Shown here in pieces: positions 32,901 to 41,751 of a stretch of 64,000 nt of DNA. The translations under genes and the position numbers were made by a program. A model generated the notes under the pieces. It was not told where the DNA came from and searched no databases. It saw nothing but the letters and a program-made list of their open reading frames with translations. Source of the stretch: an uncultured Chitinophagaceae bacterium (lineage in GTDB: Bacteria; Bacteroidota; Bacteroidia; Chitinophagales; Chitinophagaceae); assembly GCA_937958995.1 (NCBI GenBank), contig CALGAP010000006.1, positions 124,001-188,000 on the forward strand, written 5' to 3'. Each line of letters begins with the position of its first letter. Position 1 is the stretch's first letter.

Positions 32901-35277
32901 GCGCACATTTATCAATACCGGCTTTGCGCGTACCGGCAACCGTGCCGTCACGCTCGATCAACAGATGTATAGCCTCAATCCTACTACTGACAGTCTTACC
33001 ACCACATTCAATCTTTCAAACTATACACCACTCGATCAGCTCTGGCTCGATTTCTATTACCGCAACCAGGGTAATGATGTACCCCTTCCCGGAAACCGGG
33101 TATGGATAAGAGGAAGCGATGTCGATCCCTGGGTACCTGTTTATACCCTGCCCACCAATGACCCCACACATTTTGCAGTATGGCGAAAAGGCCCGCCCGT
33201 AAACATTACCGAAACGCTGGCAGCAGCGGGTCAAACCATCAGCAGCAGTTTCCAGGTACGGTTTGGCCAGGCCGGTTTTACTTCGGCAAATTCAGTGGTG
33301 CCCAATATGAATATAGATGATGGTTTCACATTCGACGATATCACACTTACACACGCACAAAACGATGTAGGCATACAGGCACTGGTTAGTCCCGACCTCA
33401 GCAATTTCTGTTTCTTTGGTCCTAATGAGACCATACAGGTGCGGGTGAAAAACTATGGTGATGCGACCTTGAACAATGTAGCCATCAGCTATCGCATCAA
33501 CGGTATGACGGTAAATGAAAATATTCCGACGCTGAATCCCGGTGAAGTATTGACTTATACATTCGCCCAAACCGCCAACCTTGCCGCTTACCAGCAATAT
33601 ACTTTCGATGCCTGGGTGCATCATCCTGCAGACAACTACAACAACAATGACAGCTTATTGAATGTCGTATTCCATACTACGCCCGTTATTACTTCATTTC
33701 CCTATTTAGAAGACTTTGAAAGCAATAATGGCTACTGGTACACCAGTGGCATTGTTAGCAGTTGGGAATGGGGCACACCGGCGAAAAACATCATCAACAA
33801 GGCTGCAAGTGGCACCAAGGCGTGGGTTACCAGTCTTACCGGCACATACAACGGAAGTGAATACTCCTATCTTTACTCACCTTGTTTTGACCTGAGCAGC
33901 ATGACCCAACCAGTGTTCTCATTCAGTCATATATTCAGCCAGGAAGACGATTGCGAGTGCGATATGCACTGGGTGGAATATAGTCTTGATGATGTGAACT
34001 GGACCAAACTGGGCAGCACAACCGATGGTACTAACTGGTACGATAATAATAATGTAAAGGCATGGCAGGTTTCCAAAACGCGCTGGCATGTAGCGAGCTA
34101 TGATGTGCCCGTGGCTACTAATAAAGTGCGATTCAGGATTGTCATGTATGCCGATCCTTACGTCAATCTCGAAGGCATAGGTATTGATGATGTACACATT
34201 TTTGACAAGGCCGCTGTTTATACAGGTGCCGACATCACGAGCGGATTAGTGCAAAACGTAAGCGGCAACAACTGGGTGCATTTCACCTCGGGCGGAAGAC
34301 GCATTGCATCCATCCACCCACATGGACAAGACCTGGGCAGCACGCAGGTAAAAGTTTATTTCAACAATACCGGCAGCGACCGCTACAGTAATGTGCAATA
34401 TTATCTCGACAGGAATATCGTGATTCAACCCACCAATGCGCCCGCCAGCAATGTGAGCGTGCGCTTCTACTTTACAGATGAAGAAGTGAACAACCTGATC
34501 AACGCTACCGGCTGCAGTTATTGCACCGCACTGGGCGATGCCTATGAAGCTGGCGTAACGCAATATAGTAATGCGCCCGCTGAGGAAAATGGTACGTTGG
34601 CAGACAATGCCAACGGCTTATACACTTTCATCACGCCCGCGAATGTGCAGGTAGTTCCGTATGACAATGGTTACTATGCCGAATACCAGGTAAGCAATTT
34701 CTCCGAGTTCTGGATCAATAGCGGTGGCCCCGGTCAAGACCGGCCGCTACCCATGGTGCTGGGATCGTTTACCGTTTCAAAACGCAATAGCACGGCGCTG
34801 CTCGAATGGATAACCCTGCAGGAATTGAACACCGACAGGTTTATCGTGCAGAAAAGCTACGATGGCGTGAATTACCAGGATATTGGCGAAGTGAAAGCCG
34901 CTGGCAATACATCTGTTTCGCAACGATACAGGTTTACTGATGTGCAACTAGCGAGTGGCAACAACTACTATCGCCTGAAACTAGTGGATATAAACGGCGC
35001 TTCGTCTTTCTCCCCGGTGCGAATGCTGCGGACAGCCAACAATGAAGTGATCATTACGCTATATCCCAACCCGGTCAAGAAAGGTATGTTGTACATCAAT
35101 ACTTCTGAAAACTGCCGCCGCGTAGATATTACCGACCCGGCAGGGCGACTGATGAGCACAGTGAACACAACAGGAACACGGCAAACCATACCGCTGCACC
35201 ATTTGGCGAAAGGCAGCTACATCGTTGCCGTGTACACTGATAATGGCAAAAAAGTTGAAAAGATATTCGTGGAGTAA
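29974..35277 (+). CDS. T9SS-secreted S8 (subtilisin-like) serine protease
   Basis: The 1767-residue protein has a signal peptide (MKKIYALHFIVALLSLTASAQ), a propeptide-like region, and a subtilase domain with Asp ~235 (VVGVGDEGDPSLHIDFSG), His ~262 (NHGTHTTGTVGGAG) and Ser ~435 (WGSSMASPTVTGGLAL). After a P-domain-like region come an Fn3-like module (~725-800), two CARDB-like segments with adhesin-type jelly-rolls (WLDFYYRNQG, CFDLSSMTQPVFSFSHIFSQED, IGIDDVHIFD) and a C-terminal T9SS sorting domain (ITLYPNPVKKGMLYINTS to GSYIVAVYTDNGKKVEKIFVE). It should be exported by T9SS to the surface or medium to digest protein. Its stop codon directly abuts the stop codon of the convergent gene. Confidence 0.93.
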   Translation: MKKIYALHFIVALLSLTASAQDTQNTVRTKEGRLTQLRNLVGLPADSDSLKPLQFRGRQYALIQFDRLPDANDRKLLATQGVKLFDYLPGNAFLAEMPQQVPPAALKALKVSGVYEMKPEYKIASSLKNFMPARDRYIAVSFFGEIHRNSVINILKENGAQVVETKLKPRNTIFVNASEAAILKIAKLPFVSYISPQSLRFVPLNENNRSNHGISPLANPLGRNLHGEGVVVGVGDEGDPSLHIDFSGRLINRNPMPPTNHGTHTTGTVGGAGLIDPKYKGMAPKTTLVHQFFSDIIVNTPQFFSEYGMVLTNNSYFTGEDECPGNGEYNILSSLVDDQLLNHPELLHVFAGGNDGGITCAPYPTSFGTIKSGFQSSKNVLSVGNISVAVSPFVISAGSSRGPVNDGRIKPEIVAGGDGVTSTRVNFTYGQSWGSSMASPTVTGGLALVYERYRQLNGGANPPAALIKAAACNSADDWGNPGPDFTYGFGIFNARATVETIEQNRYVLNSVSHGNSFNFNITGVPAGTSQLKVLLYWPDQPAAPNSPVALVNDLDLTVTAPGPVTHYPLILDPSPANVNLPAVEGVDTRNNIEQVVISNPAAGDYTVTVSGTSIPSGVQNFVVVYEIINSGLVLEYPSGGETIASGELQSIRWNVYGGGNNTFNLEYSTDGGSTWNTIINNLPADHRNYFWNVPTLATNMARVRVTQNVSGFSDMSAYDFTIMRVPSTPSFTIPCPGYADITWPAVPLATSYEVVLYKNNTMEVVGTTTVTSYRLSGLSRDSSYWVSVVPLAGSVRGRQARARRIVADTGSCTLPEFDHDFAAIAIEAPTSGRMHTSSQLGSVQPKLRIRNMDGTTSVGSFNISYQVNGGAVVTENSNATIPPLDSLTYTFTTPFDFSATGTYTIKMWVDHTGDTQHANDTIETVIKHLTNDPVTISPNFVEGFESTTAATYTLKTMGFDGCDRCDFASNNANGRARTFINTGFARTGNRAVTLDQQMYSLNPTTDSLTTTFNLSNYTPLDQLWLDFYYRNQGNDVPLPGNRVWIRGSDVDPWVPVYTLPTNDPTHFAVWRKGPPVNITETLAAAGQTISSSFQVRFGQAGFTSANSVVPNMNIDDGFTFDDITLTHAQNDVGIQALVSPDLSNFCFFGPNETIQVRVKNYGDATLNNVAISYRINGMTVNENIPTLNPGEVLTYTFAQTANLAAYQQYTFDAWVHHPADNYNNNDSLLNVVFHTTPVITSFPYLEDFESNNGYWYTSGIVSSWEWGTPAKNIINKAASGTKAWVTSLTGTYNGSEYSYLYSPCFDLSSMTQPVFSFSHIFSQEDDCECDMHWVEYSLDDVNWTKLGSTTDGTNWYDNNNVKAWQVSKTRWHVASYDVPVATNKVRFRIVMYADPYVNLEGIGIDDVHIFDKAAVYTGADITSGLVQNVSGNNWVHFTSGGRRIASIHPHGQDLGSTQVKVYFNNTGSDRYSNVQYYLDRNIVIQPTNAPASNVSVRFYFTDEEVNNLINATGCSYCTALGDAYEAGVTQYSNAPAEENGTLADNANGLYTFITPANVQVVPYDNGYYAEYQVSNFSEFWINSGGPGQDRPLPMVLGSFTVSKRNSTALLEWITLQELNTDRFIVQKSYDGVNYQDIGEVKAAGNTSVSQRYRFTDVQLASGNNYYRLKLVDINGASSFSPVRMLRTANNEVIITLYPNPVKKGMLYINTSENCRRVDITDPAGRLMSTVNTTGTRQTIPLHHLAKGSYIVAVYTDNGKKVEKIFVE

Positions 35278-36183
35278 TCAGCGAATATGTTCTTCGAGTA
35301 TTTTTTTGATGCGGTCTTCTACGTCAGGTGACTTGCCTTTGAGCGAAATAGTCTCCAGGTCTTCGAGACGGCGCTGCAGGCTGCCATTTCTTACTTCGCG
35401 CTTAATGGTGATGATGTCTTTCTTTGCGATCAGCGCATCCCAGCTGGCGCGCACCTGCTTCCAATAATCCTGGTTCTTAGCCCACCAGTCCTGGGCGGCA
35501 AAACATTTTTTGTCATCTACTTTTCTGTAGATGTTATATCCCTTTTCTTGTACGAGTATCAGGTCGGGTTGTCCGTCTTTACGAATAATTTTCACATTAT
35601 CCTGCTCGTGCACCCAGCCGCTATCGGTCAGTTGAATGATGTTTCCGCGTTTCATCACATTGTAATCACTGCGCTTGGTGTACTCGCGGCGCGGAAGCGG
35701 GGCATCGGCCGTATTTCTCCAGAAATGTTCCCCGTTCTGGTGCACCCAGATGGCGCTGCCCTGGTAGCGGGGGGCATCATTTGTTTCCCAAACTGACTGC
35801 GTCCATTGACCTTTTACTGTTTCGGGAGACACGCGTTGTTTTTTCCATATATCATCGTGGAAGTAGGTAAGGAACTCGGTGTTCTGATAAGTCCAGTCTT
35901 CGCGCCAGTGTTTTACCACCATACTATCGTCAATCACCAGTATGCGCTGAATGACTAACCGGTTATCGGAACTTTCAATCAGCACTCCCCATTCCAGGGC
36001 TTTGGCCACGTATTTATCTTTCAGCTTATAATTTTTGTCGGGAGAAAACGTTTCGATGTACTTAAACTCCACTTCATAACATCCGCAAAGCGATTTGATG
36101 GCTTCTACGTCTTGTTTATCTTGTGCTTTGGCTGCAATAAGGGCGAGAAGATAAAGACATGTCAATAGTACTGATCTTAGCAT
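35278..36183 (-). CDS. DUF6607-like secreted protein next to haem uptake genes
   Basis: The 301-residue protein has a signal peptide (MLRSVLLTCLYLLALIAAKAQ), then CGCYEVEFKYIETFSPDKNYKL and many Trp/Tyr-rich strands (VVKHWREDWTYQNTEFLTYFHDDIWKKQRV, WTQSVWETNDAPRYQGSAIW), ending in a charged helix (RRLEDLETISLKGKSPDVEDRIKKILEEH). I associate this pattern with DUF6607, commonly found beside HmuY genes. The function is unknown; a periplasmic accessory role in haem uptake is inferred from context. A terminator separates it from hmuY, so it may have its own promoter or depend on readthrough. Confidence 0.68.
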   Translation of the reverse strand: MLRSVLLTCLYLLALIAAKAQDKQDVEAIKSLCGCYEVEFKYIETFSPDKNYKLKDKYVAKALEWGVLIESSDNRLVIQRILVIDDSMVVKHWREDWTYQNTEFLTYFHDDIWKKQRVSPETVKGQWTQSVWETNDAPRYQGSAIWVHQNGEHFWRNTADAPLPRREYTKRSDYNVMKRGNIIQLTDSGWVHEQDNVKIIRKDGQPDLILVQEKGYNIYRKVDDKKCFAAQDWWAKNQDYWKQVRASWDALIAKKDIITIKREVRNGSLQRRLEDLETISLKGKSPDVEDRIKKILEEHIR

Positions 36184-36270
36184 ACGTCAATAGTTTTATT
36201 GCCCGCAAATCAACTAAGTTGGTCCGGTTTACTGTTTACCTGTTCGGGAATTTCGACTTACTAAAAAAGA

Positions 36271-36295
36271 AAAAAGGCGGTTGGGCCGCCTTTTC
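36271..36295 (-). terminator. Rho-independent terminator after hmuY
   Basis: The stem GGCGG-TTGGG-CCGCC at 36276-36290 is flanked by A5 and T4 on the plus strand. Read on the minus strand it ends in T6CTTTTTT, so it stops the hmuY transcript 11 bp after the stop codon; partial bidirectional use is possible. Confidence 0.8.
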
Positions 36296-36305
36296 AGAAA
36301 CTTGT

Positions 36306-37355
36306 TTATGGAGCTTTTACCAGCTTATACTCTAACTCCGGCTTGCCTCTTTCACCGCCGTCGCCAGAGGCGAAGCTGACGAATTTGAGCTTATAAATAT
36401 TACCGGCAACATCTTTTATCACATAGAAGCGGTCGGTCTTTACGCTGGTCACAGCCGGTGGTGGCGCAGCCGAACGCCAGTTGCTACCAATAACTGTACT
36501 GCTGTTGCTAAAGGTGGTGCCGGCAACATGTGTTTCATTATATTCTTCATACGATATCGCGCTGGTGAGCACTTCAGCAGCCTGCACGCCGGCCAGCGCA
36601 TTGATGTACACAAAGTCTGAGAAGGTATACGGTATAGTGGCAGTGGCTTTATACGTAGTGAGCGTCCACAGTATGTCCCAGTTTGCTTTCGTCGGTTCTG
36701 CGTTCACTATGCCGCCGGTCTCGAGCGATGCGTGACGGAAATTGTATCTATCGTCTTTGCCAACATCGATAGTTTTGATGTTCTGTTCAGACAATTTCGC
36801 ATACTGTACGCGGTAACCATTTCCGTTTCGGGTGATGCGTATTTTGTAAAAATCCCTGGCAGGAGCAACCATACCATTGCTCGGGCTAAGAATATACACC
36901 TTGTTATCGGCATCTTCGGCAGAGATAGCGGCAATGGCAGTCTTGCTCAGATCGCCATCCACGTCGTCAATAATGTCCATAGCACCTTCGCCCTGGCCAA
37001 CACGCAGTGCATCGGCGAACCCTAAAGTATCATCCGCTACAATAGCGTTGATATCGTTTTTTGCAGTAGGCTTCACGGATGCAGCAGTAGTTCTGTTAAT
37101 GATTACCCGGAAATCGCTGCCGCAGTAAAAGCCAAGATCCCACGATGTGCGTTTTACCGAGTCCTGTTTGCCGGTGCTGAGATCAAGATATACCGAGTTA
37201 ACAGCATTAGCGCCGCCGGTACCTCCATTGAGCTGAATACTTTGCCCCCCGGAAGGTGGTGGTGGTGGCGGAGGTGCATCGCTGTCTTTACTGCAGGAAA
37301 TCAATGTTGTTACAAAACAAGTAGCGCCAATAATGTAAAAAAGCCTCTTCGTCAT
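36306..37355 (-). CDS. HmuY-family haem-binding lipoprotein
   Basis: The 349-residue protein has a lipoprotein signal (CFVTTLISCSKDSD, lipid Cys ~21), a polyproline linker (APPPPPPPSGG), and the HmuY-type core (VYLDLSTGKQDSVKRTSWDLGFYCGSDFRVIINRTTAASVK, NVDKVYIL-like strands, PTKANWDILWTLTTY). HmuY proteins capture haem at the cell surface and hand it to a TonB receptor, encoded 22 bp upstream. Haem-ligand residues vary in the family and cannot be assigned here. Confidence 0.85.
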   Translation of the reverse strand: MTKRLFYIIGATCFVTTLISCSKDSDAPPPPPPPSGGQSIQLNGGTGGANAVNSVYLDLSTGKQDSVKRTSWDLGFYCGSDFRVIINRTTAASVKPTAKNDINAIVADDTLGFADALRVGQGEGAMDIIDDVDGDLSKTAIAAISAEDADNKVYILSPSNGMVAPARDFYKIRITRNGNGYRVQYAKLSEQNIKTIDVGKDDRYNFRHASLETGGIVNAEPTKANWDILWTLTTYKATATIPYTFSDFVYINALAGVQAAEVLTSAISYEEYNETHVAGTTFSNSSTVIGSNWRSAAPPPAVTSVKTDRFYVIKDVAGNIYKLKFVSFASGDGGERGKPELEYKLVKAP

Positions 37356-37377
37356 CCTGATAAATTTTTATAGTTAA

Positions 37378-39426
37378 TTAATTCGACCATTGATAATTCA
37401 AACCAATAAAATACGAGCGGCCATAACTGGTGAGCACAGTTCCTCCGCCTGTATGAATGCTATCGCCGCTGGCGGTATTTTGAAGACGTGTAACATTGAA
37501 CAGGTTTTTGATACCTGCCTGTATGGTGAGATGATTGAAAATATTTTTTGAAAGGGTTACATCAGCCAGGTGCCATGATTCAGTCTTAGCCAGATAGATT
37601 ACTTCCTGGTTCGTGCTTTCATCAACCGCCACCTGGTAAGCAGGTGAGGCCCCTGTGAGCTTGTAAAACAACCCTGCCTGCATTTTCCACTTCGGAAAAC
37701 GGTAAATAATATTGCTGTTCAGTTCTGGCGACCAGGTAAACTCTGATAAATCCTCATCTTTGAAATCAGGATTTTCATAGTACATATTGTAGCGGCCGAT
37801 ATAAGAAAGCCCCAGTGTGGCAGTAAGGTTCTTATAACTCATCCTGTTCTCTATAGTAGCGCCCATCGTCTTGAACTCTTCTATATTAACATAGGTATAT
37901 TCATTATTTGCGCCCAGTGCCAGGCCAATGCGGTTATGAAAATGATTGTGGAATGCAGAAGCAGTAGCACTGAATTGAACTTTCTTCAACCCGGCGGGCT
38001 GCCAGGTGGTGGCCGCCACGAAACTGTTACTGTATTCCGCTTCCAGGTCGGGATTACCGCGAATAGAGTGACTGGCGTCGAAGAAATAGAAATACAGTTC
38101 GCGCAGGCTGGGCGCGCGAAAACCACGGGCGTATGACAGGCGCAGGTCCAGATTTTCGTTGATAGAAAATTTTGTATTGACAGAGGGAATCAAAGGCGGC
38201 GCACTATACACCGAATTTTTACTGAAACGAATACCAGGCCGAATGTTGAAGAAAGCGTCCGGCCTAATTTCCATAGAGAGGAAAACAGAATAATCATTAA
38301 TCACCGGCTCGCCTTCTATGCGCTGCCCTGAGGTTCGATCGCTTTTAATTTCAATACCCGGTTGAAAGGAAATTTTCGGCGAAAACGTCCACTGGGCGGT
38401 GCTGCGGAAGAAAATGCTTTTGAATGTTGACACGTCCCATTCCCCAGCATCGATAGTGGGTGTGCTGGTGTTTTCAATAAGATCTTTAATATATGTCTCG
38501 GTTTTTCTTTTATAATCCTGGTAGCTGGCAGCAGCGCTCAGTCGCAGCGCATGACTAACACGCCAGTCAAACTGCGCCTGGTGCGTAAAGCGGTCGGTGA
38601 TATAGTCCTGGTCTTTCGCGCGGTAATTGTTTGGGTTGAGCGCGCCGGGCACATGGATGTCTTCGTTCAGGTAATCGAGGCGATACTGCAGGCTGTAATC
38701 CTGTTTCCTGAACTGCATCGAAGCCCCGGTCAGCCACTGATCTTTTGGCTTCCATTCTTTGGCGCGATAAGCAGCATTGCCGGTCCACCCGTCAAAACTG
38801 TTTCGTGTACCATACGCCAAAAAGCCCCATGCATTTTTATTGAACTGAACGCCCAGGTGTTCATTGTGCACGCCTTCCTTCGCAAAGGGACTATACATAC
38901 CAGCCACGGATTCTTCCTGCACTTTGGCAGTAATCGAAAACGGAGAATGATTATTTTTCTTCGTTATAATGTTGATTACTCCTGCCAGCGCATCGGTGCC
39001 ATACACTACGCTCATCGGTCCCTCCACCATTTCAATACGCTCGATGCTATTGATATCGATATGGCTAAGACTTTGTTTGGTGCCGCCACGGTCAACAAGG
39101 GGTATACCATCGAGCAACACTTTTACATTTTGGCCGCTCATACCCATAATGGTGATGTCGGTTTCGCCCAGCGTATAGTCGGTATTGAAGCGAATGCCGA
39201 GTTCATTATTCAGCACACCTGCCACATCGGTGGCGCCGCGCATTTGAATTTGCTCCTTTTTGATAACGCGTACACGATAAACAGAATTTTTTACCGACTG
39301 CGGAGCAAATTGACCTGTCACAACAACTTCGTCGAGTACGCGGGCCGTTGCCGAATCCTGCGCAAAAAGAGCGATTGGAGTTAAATGAATTAACAAAGCC
39401 AACTTAAAAAAGAATGTTCTTAACAT
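37378..39426 (-). CDS. TonB-dependent outer-membrane receptor (HmuR-like)
   Basis: I start this 682-residue protein at the ATG at 39426 because it gives a signal peptide (MLRTFFFKLALLIHLTPIALFAQ) and is preceded by GGAGGGTGGCA, one of the few good ribosome-binding sites here; the upstream start at 39462 lacks both. The plug domain shows LDEVVVTGQFAPQSVKNSVYRVRVI, VLLDGIPLVDRGGTKQSLSHIDINSIERIEMVEGPMSVVYGTDALAGVINIITKK; the barrel ends YFIGLNYQWSN. With HmuY downstream, haem is the likely substrate. Confidence 0.9.
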   Translation of the reverse strand: MLRTFFFKLALLIHLTPIALFAQDSATARVLDEVVVTGQFAPQSVKNSVYRVRVIKKEQIQMRGATDVAGVLNNELGIRFNTDYTLGETDITIMGMSGQNVKVLLDGIPLVDRGGTKQSLSHIDINSIERIEMVEGPMSVVYGTDALAGVINIITKKNNHSPFSITAKVQEESVAGMYSPFAKEGVHNEHLGVQFNKNAWGFLAYGTRNSFDGWTGNAAYRAKEWKPKDQWLTGASMQFRKQDYSLQYRLDYLNEDIHVPGALNPNNYRAKDQDYITDRFTHQAQFDWRVSHALRLSAAASYQDYKRKTETYIKDLIENTSTPTIDAGEWDVSTFKSIFFRSTAQWTFSPKISFQPGIEIKSDRTSGQRIEGEPVINDYSVFLSMEIRPDAFFNIRPGIRFSKNSVYSAPPLIPSVNTKFSINENLDLRLSYARGFRAPSLRELYFYFFDASHSIRGNPDLEAEYSNSFVAATTWQPAGLKKVQFSATASAFHNHFHNRIGLALGANNEYTYVNIEEFKTMGATIENRMSYKNLTATLGLSYIGRYNMYYENPDFKDEDLSEFTWSPELNSNIIYRFPKWKMQAGLFYKLTGASPAYQVAVDESTNQEVIYLAKTESWHLADVTLSKNIFNHLTIQAGIKNLFNVTRLQNTASGDSIHTGGGTVLTSYGRSYFIGLNYQWSN

Positions 39427-39598
39427 TGCCACCCTCCATTTATCTGCAAAGCTTGTGTACAAACAGACAGTGTATATAACGGGATCAGTAAAACGGTTTT
39501 CGAAAAAGGTAAAGTGACAGAGGGGTGACAGAAGGGGCGGTTGACGGGTGCAGGGTGTAAAGTTTTAGGTTAGTTTCTTTGCGCCTTGGCGTGCAAAT

Positions 39599-40501
39599 TC
39601 ATTTACGGCTTTGCACTAAATACAAGCCCGCAATCACAAGCGCCATTCCACCAATAGTATATCCGCTTATTGCTTCATTCATCATCACATTGGCAATGAC
39701 AAAACCTGAAACAGGACATAGAAAAAGCCAGAAAGAAGCTTTCACCACATTATCTTTTAACAGATAAAGCCATAGCTGTACGGCAATAAAAGAAACCGGT
39801 ATAGCGAGCCACAACACAGAGGCGGCGAAGGGAATATTGTAATTGTTTTGTTCGGGTTTATATGTAGCAAGAGCCAACGGTAAAAGAAAAATACCCCCGA
39901 GCAATGTCTGCCATCCATTAATGGTAAGTATATGCAGTCCCTGCCATTTCTTTTTTGAAAAATAGATGGTGCCGGCAGAATACACAAGCATGCACACCAT
40001 TAACAAAATAATACCAAGCGGTGTGGCGGTACTTTGTTGCAACAAAGGATATGCAGCCAGCAAGACGCCTCCCGCACAAAGCAGCAAGCTGAGGATAGTG
40101 ATGGCCTGAATGGTATGGCCGAACAAAAATGCAGTAATCAGACTGATGAACACAGGGTTAGTCGCTACAGCCAGTGAACCGAGTCCTGCCGAAGCCTGCT
40201 CCATCGCTATCACATATAGTCCGAGATAAATGGTAATGTTGAGCAAGCCGTAAATAGAAAGTTGTTTCCATTCGTGTTTTTGCGGCAACCGGTTTCTCAA
40301 AACGCCATGTGTGATGGCCAGCATAAAAAATCCCGCTGCAAAAAAGCGGGCGATACAGATCACGAAGGGTTGGGCATACTGCAATCCTATTTTGGTAGCG
40401 GTGGCAGCGGAAGGCCAGAGAATAGCAAAAAGCAGCCCGGCTCCGAAGAGCAGGCACGCTTTTGATGGCGGATTCTTTGATTGGCTTTCCTGGGTGGCCA
40501 T
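39599..40501 (-). CDS. DMT/EamA-family transporter
   Basis: The 300-residue protein has ten hydrophobic segments in two EamA halves (ACLLFGAGLLFAILWPSAATATKIGLQYA to FLFGHTIQA, then LGIILLMVCMLVYSAGTIYFSKKKWQG to GMALVIAGLYLVQS). Such proteins export metabolites or amino acids across the inner membrane; the substrate is unknown. I start at the ATG at 40501 (MATQESQ); the longer start at 40567 adds 22 polar residues and overlaps the end of another reading frame. Confidence 0.88.
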   Translation of the reverse strand: MATQESQSKNPPSKACLLFGAGLLFAILWPSAATATKIGLQYAQPFVICIARFFAAGFFMLAITHGVLRNRLPQKHEWKQLSIYGLLNITIYLGLYVIAMEQASAGLGSLAVATNPVFISLITAFLFGHTIQAITILSLLLCAGGVLLAAYPLLQQSTATPLGIILLMVCMLVYSAGTIYFSKKKWQGLHILTINGWQTLLGGIFLLPLALATYKPEQNNYNIPFAASVLWLAIPVSFIAVQLWLYLLKDNVVKASFWLFLCPVSGFVIANVMMNEAISGYTIGGMALVIAGLYLVQSRK

Positions 40502-40547
40502 TAAGTTGGGCGATTGAAAGAGCGGGCAAAAGTAAGGGGAAAAATGA

Positions 40548-40679
40548 TTATTTAACCGCCTGATCAAACCACGACAGCAAGTTAGTCAAACCATCCAGCG
40601 AAAACATGGGTTTCTCTACCTTATTCAGTGCAGGGTCAATTTTCGAATTTCTCGCTGGTGAGATATGTTTCGACGGATA
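40548..40679 (-). pseudogene. 3' remnant of an unidentified gene at the island edge
   Basis: On the minus strand a 43-codon frame without a start runs to TAA at 40548, ending in LNKVEKPMFSLDGLTNLLSWFDQAVK. Its last ~30 codons look like real protein (amphipathic, GC-rich third positions), while the sequence further upstream is A/T-rich and noncoding. This fits a gene whose 5' part was lost when the adjacent three-gene island arrived. I do not recognise the family. Confidence 0.4.
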
Positions 40680-40854
40680 TCAAGCCTTCCAAATATTATC
40701 CAAGTTGTTCAAAACTTTGAAAATACTAAAAGTAGTTAGTTCTTTCTCCTCACAAGAACTAATTTGCGATCGAACGACAATATTTGAAGATTGATGCGAT
40801 AAAGCAGTTCAATATGTGACGCATTCCTTAGAAAACTGGTAACATATAATCCAA
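40680..40854. other. A/T-rich intergenic stretch at the left of the island
   Basis: Nothing coding is convincing here. The base composition is clearly richer in A/T than the flanking core genes, like the island genes that follow. Confidence 0.5.
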
Positions 40855-40885
40855 CTTGTAGAGAAGTTTTTAATTAATACTTTTG
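40855..40885 (+). promoter_or_regulatory. Promoter of the sce7726-sce7725-RES operon
   Basis: CTTG at 40855-40858 is followed after 19 nt by TACTTTTG at 40878-40885, close to TTTG / TAnnTTTG. The box ends 8 bp before the annotated ATG, so the transcript would be leaderless or nearly so. Confidence 0.55.
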
Positions 40886-40893
40886 TACTAGTC

Positions 40894-41751
40894 ATGCGTC
40901 TTAACAAGAAATACGATATCCATCAACTTCGTGATTATTCGAGTGTTTTTACAAGAAGCGAAGTCATGCGATGGCGTGAAAGTGATTGGTCTTCGCTACG
41001 AGCTAAGGTTGAACGTTATGATCCTAACCTTCTGAAGAGCCAGTGCACGTATTTGACTTATATCAAATACGTGTATAGGGTGCTGGAGAAATTTTACCCA
41101 AACGAGTACGTTTATAAAAATGAATTTATCACTAAATGGCTGTTGGAAGAGATAGGAATCAAAGACTCAATCCTGTTTAGCGAATTCAGGTTAGGGAAGG
41201 TGGTTGCTGACCTTGCAATGTTTAACGGCATTTCACGAGTATTTGAAATTAAGACACTGTTGGATAAAGAAACCAGATTAAGCAACCAGGTGCAACAATA
41301 TCGCAGGTTATTTAATGAAGTATATTTGATCGTTCCCGAGGCCAAATCAACCATATACCTAAAACTTGATTCTGACGTCGGGGTGATAGCCTATAATCAA
41401 ACTAATGGTTCATTTGAACTACTCAGATCTGCACAATTTAACATAGATATCAGTGTTGATATTTTGATGGAGGTGCTGCACACCAAGGAATATATTACCT
41501 TGGCAAAGCTGTATTATGGGGACTTGCCCCCATACAACGATTTCAATAAATTTAAAATTTGTAAAGAGCTAATTCAGCAGATTCCCCAAGAATTCTTAAA
41601 TAATAATTTTGTTTTGTTGATGAAAGCAAGAAATGTCCATAATGCTTTCTCAAAAAAAGAAAACCAATTCAACCAGTTGTGTCTCTCGATGAATTACGAT
41701 TTGGACCAAAGACGAAAATTATTATCTAAATTAAGTACAACTATCTGCTGA
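40894..41751 (+). CDS. sce7726 family protein
   Basis: The 285-residue protein matches the sce7726 family, known mainly as the partner of sce7725. A nuclease-like pattern is visible: EFRLGKVVADLAMFNG (Asp) followed by SRVFEIKTLLDKETRLSNQVQQYRRLF (E-x-K), the spacing of PD-(D/E)xK enzymes. This suggests a DNA- or RNA-cleaving activity, but no function is established that I know of. It opens a tight three-gene operon; its TGA shares its last base with the next ATG (TGATG). The region is visibly richer in A/T than its neighbours, which points to horizontal transfer. Confidence 0.78.
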   Translation: MRLNKKYDIHQLRDYSSVFTRSEVMRWRESDWSSLRAKVERYDPNLLKSQCTYLTYIKYVYRVLEKFYPNEYVYKNEFITKWLLEEIGIKDSILFSEFRLGKVVADLAMFNGISRVFEIKTLLDKETRLSNQVQQYRRLFNEVYLIVPEAKSTIYLKLDSDVGVIAYNQTNGSFELLRSAQFNIDISVDILMEVLHTKEYITLAKLYYGDLPPYNDFNKFKICKELIQQIPQEFLNNNFVLLMKARNVHNAFSKKENQFNQLCLSMNYDLDQRRKLLSKLSTTIC

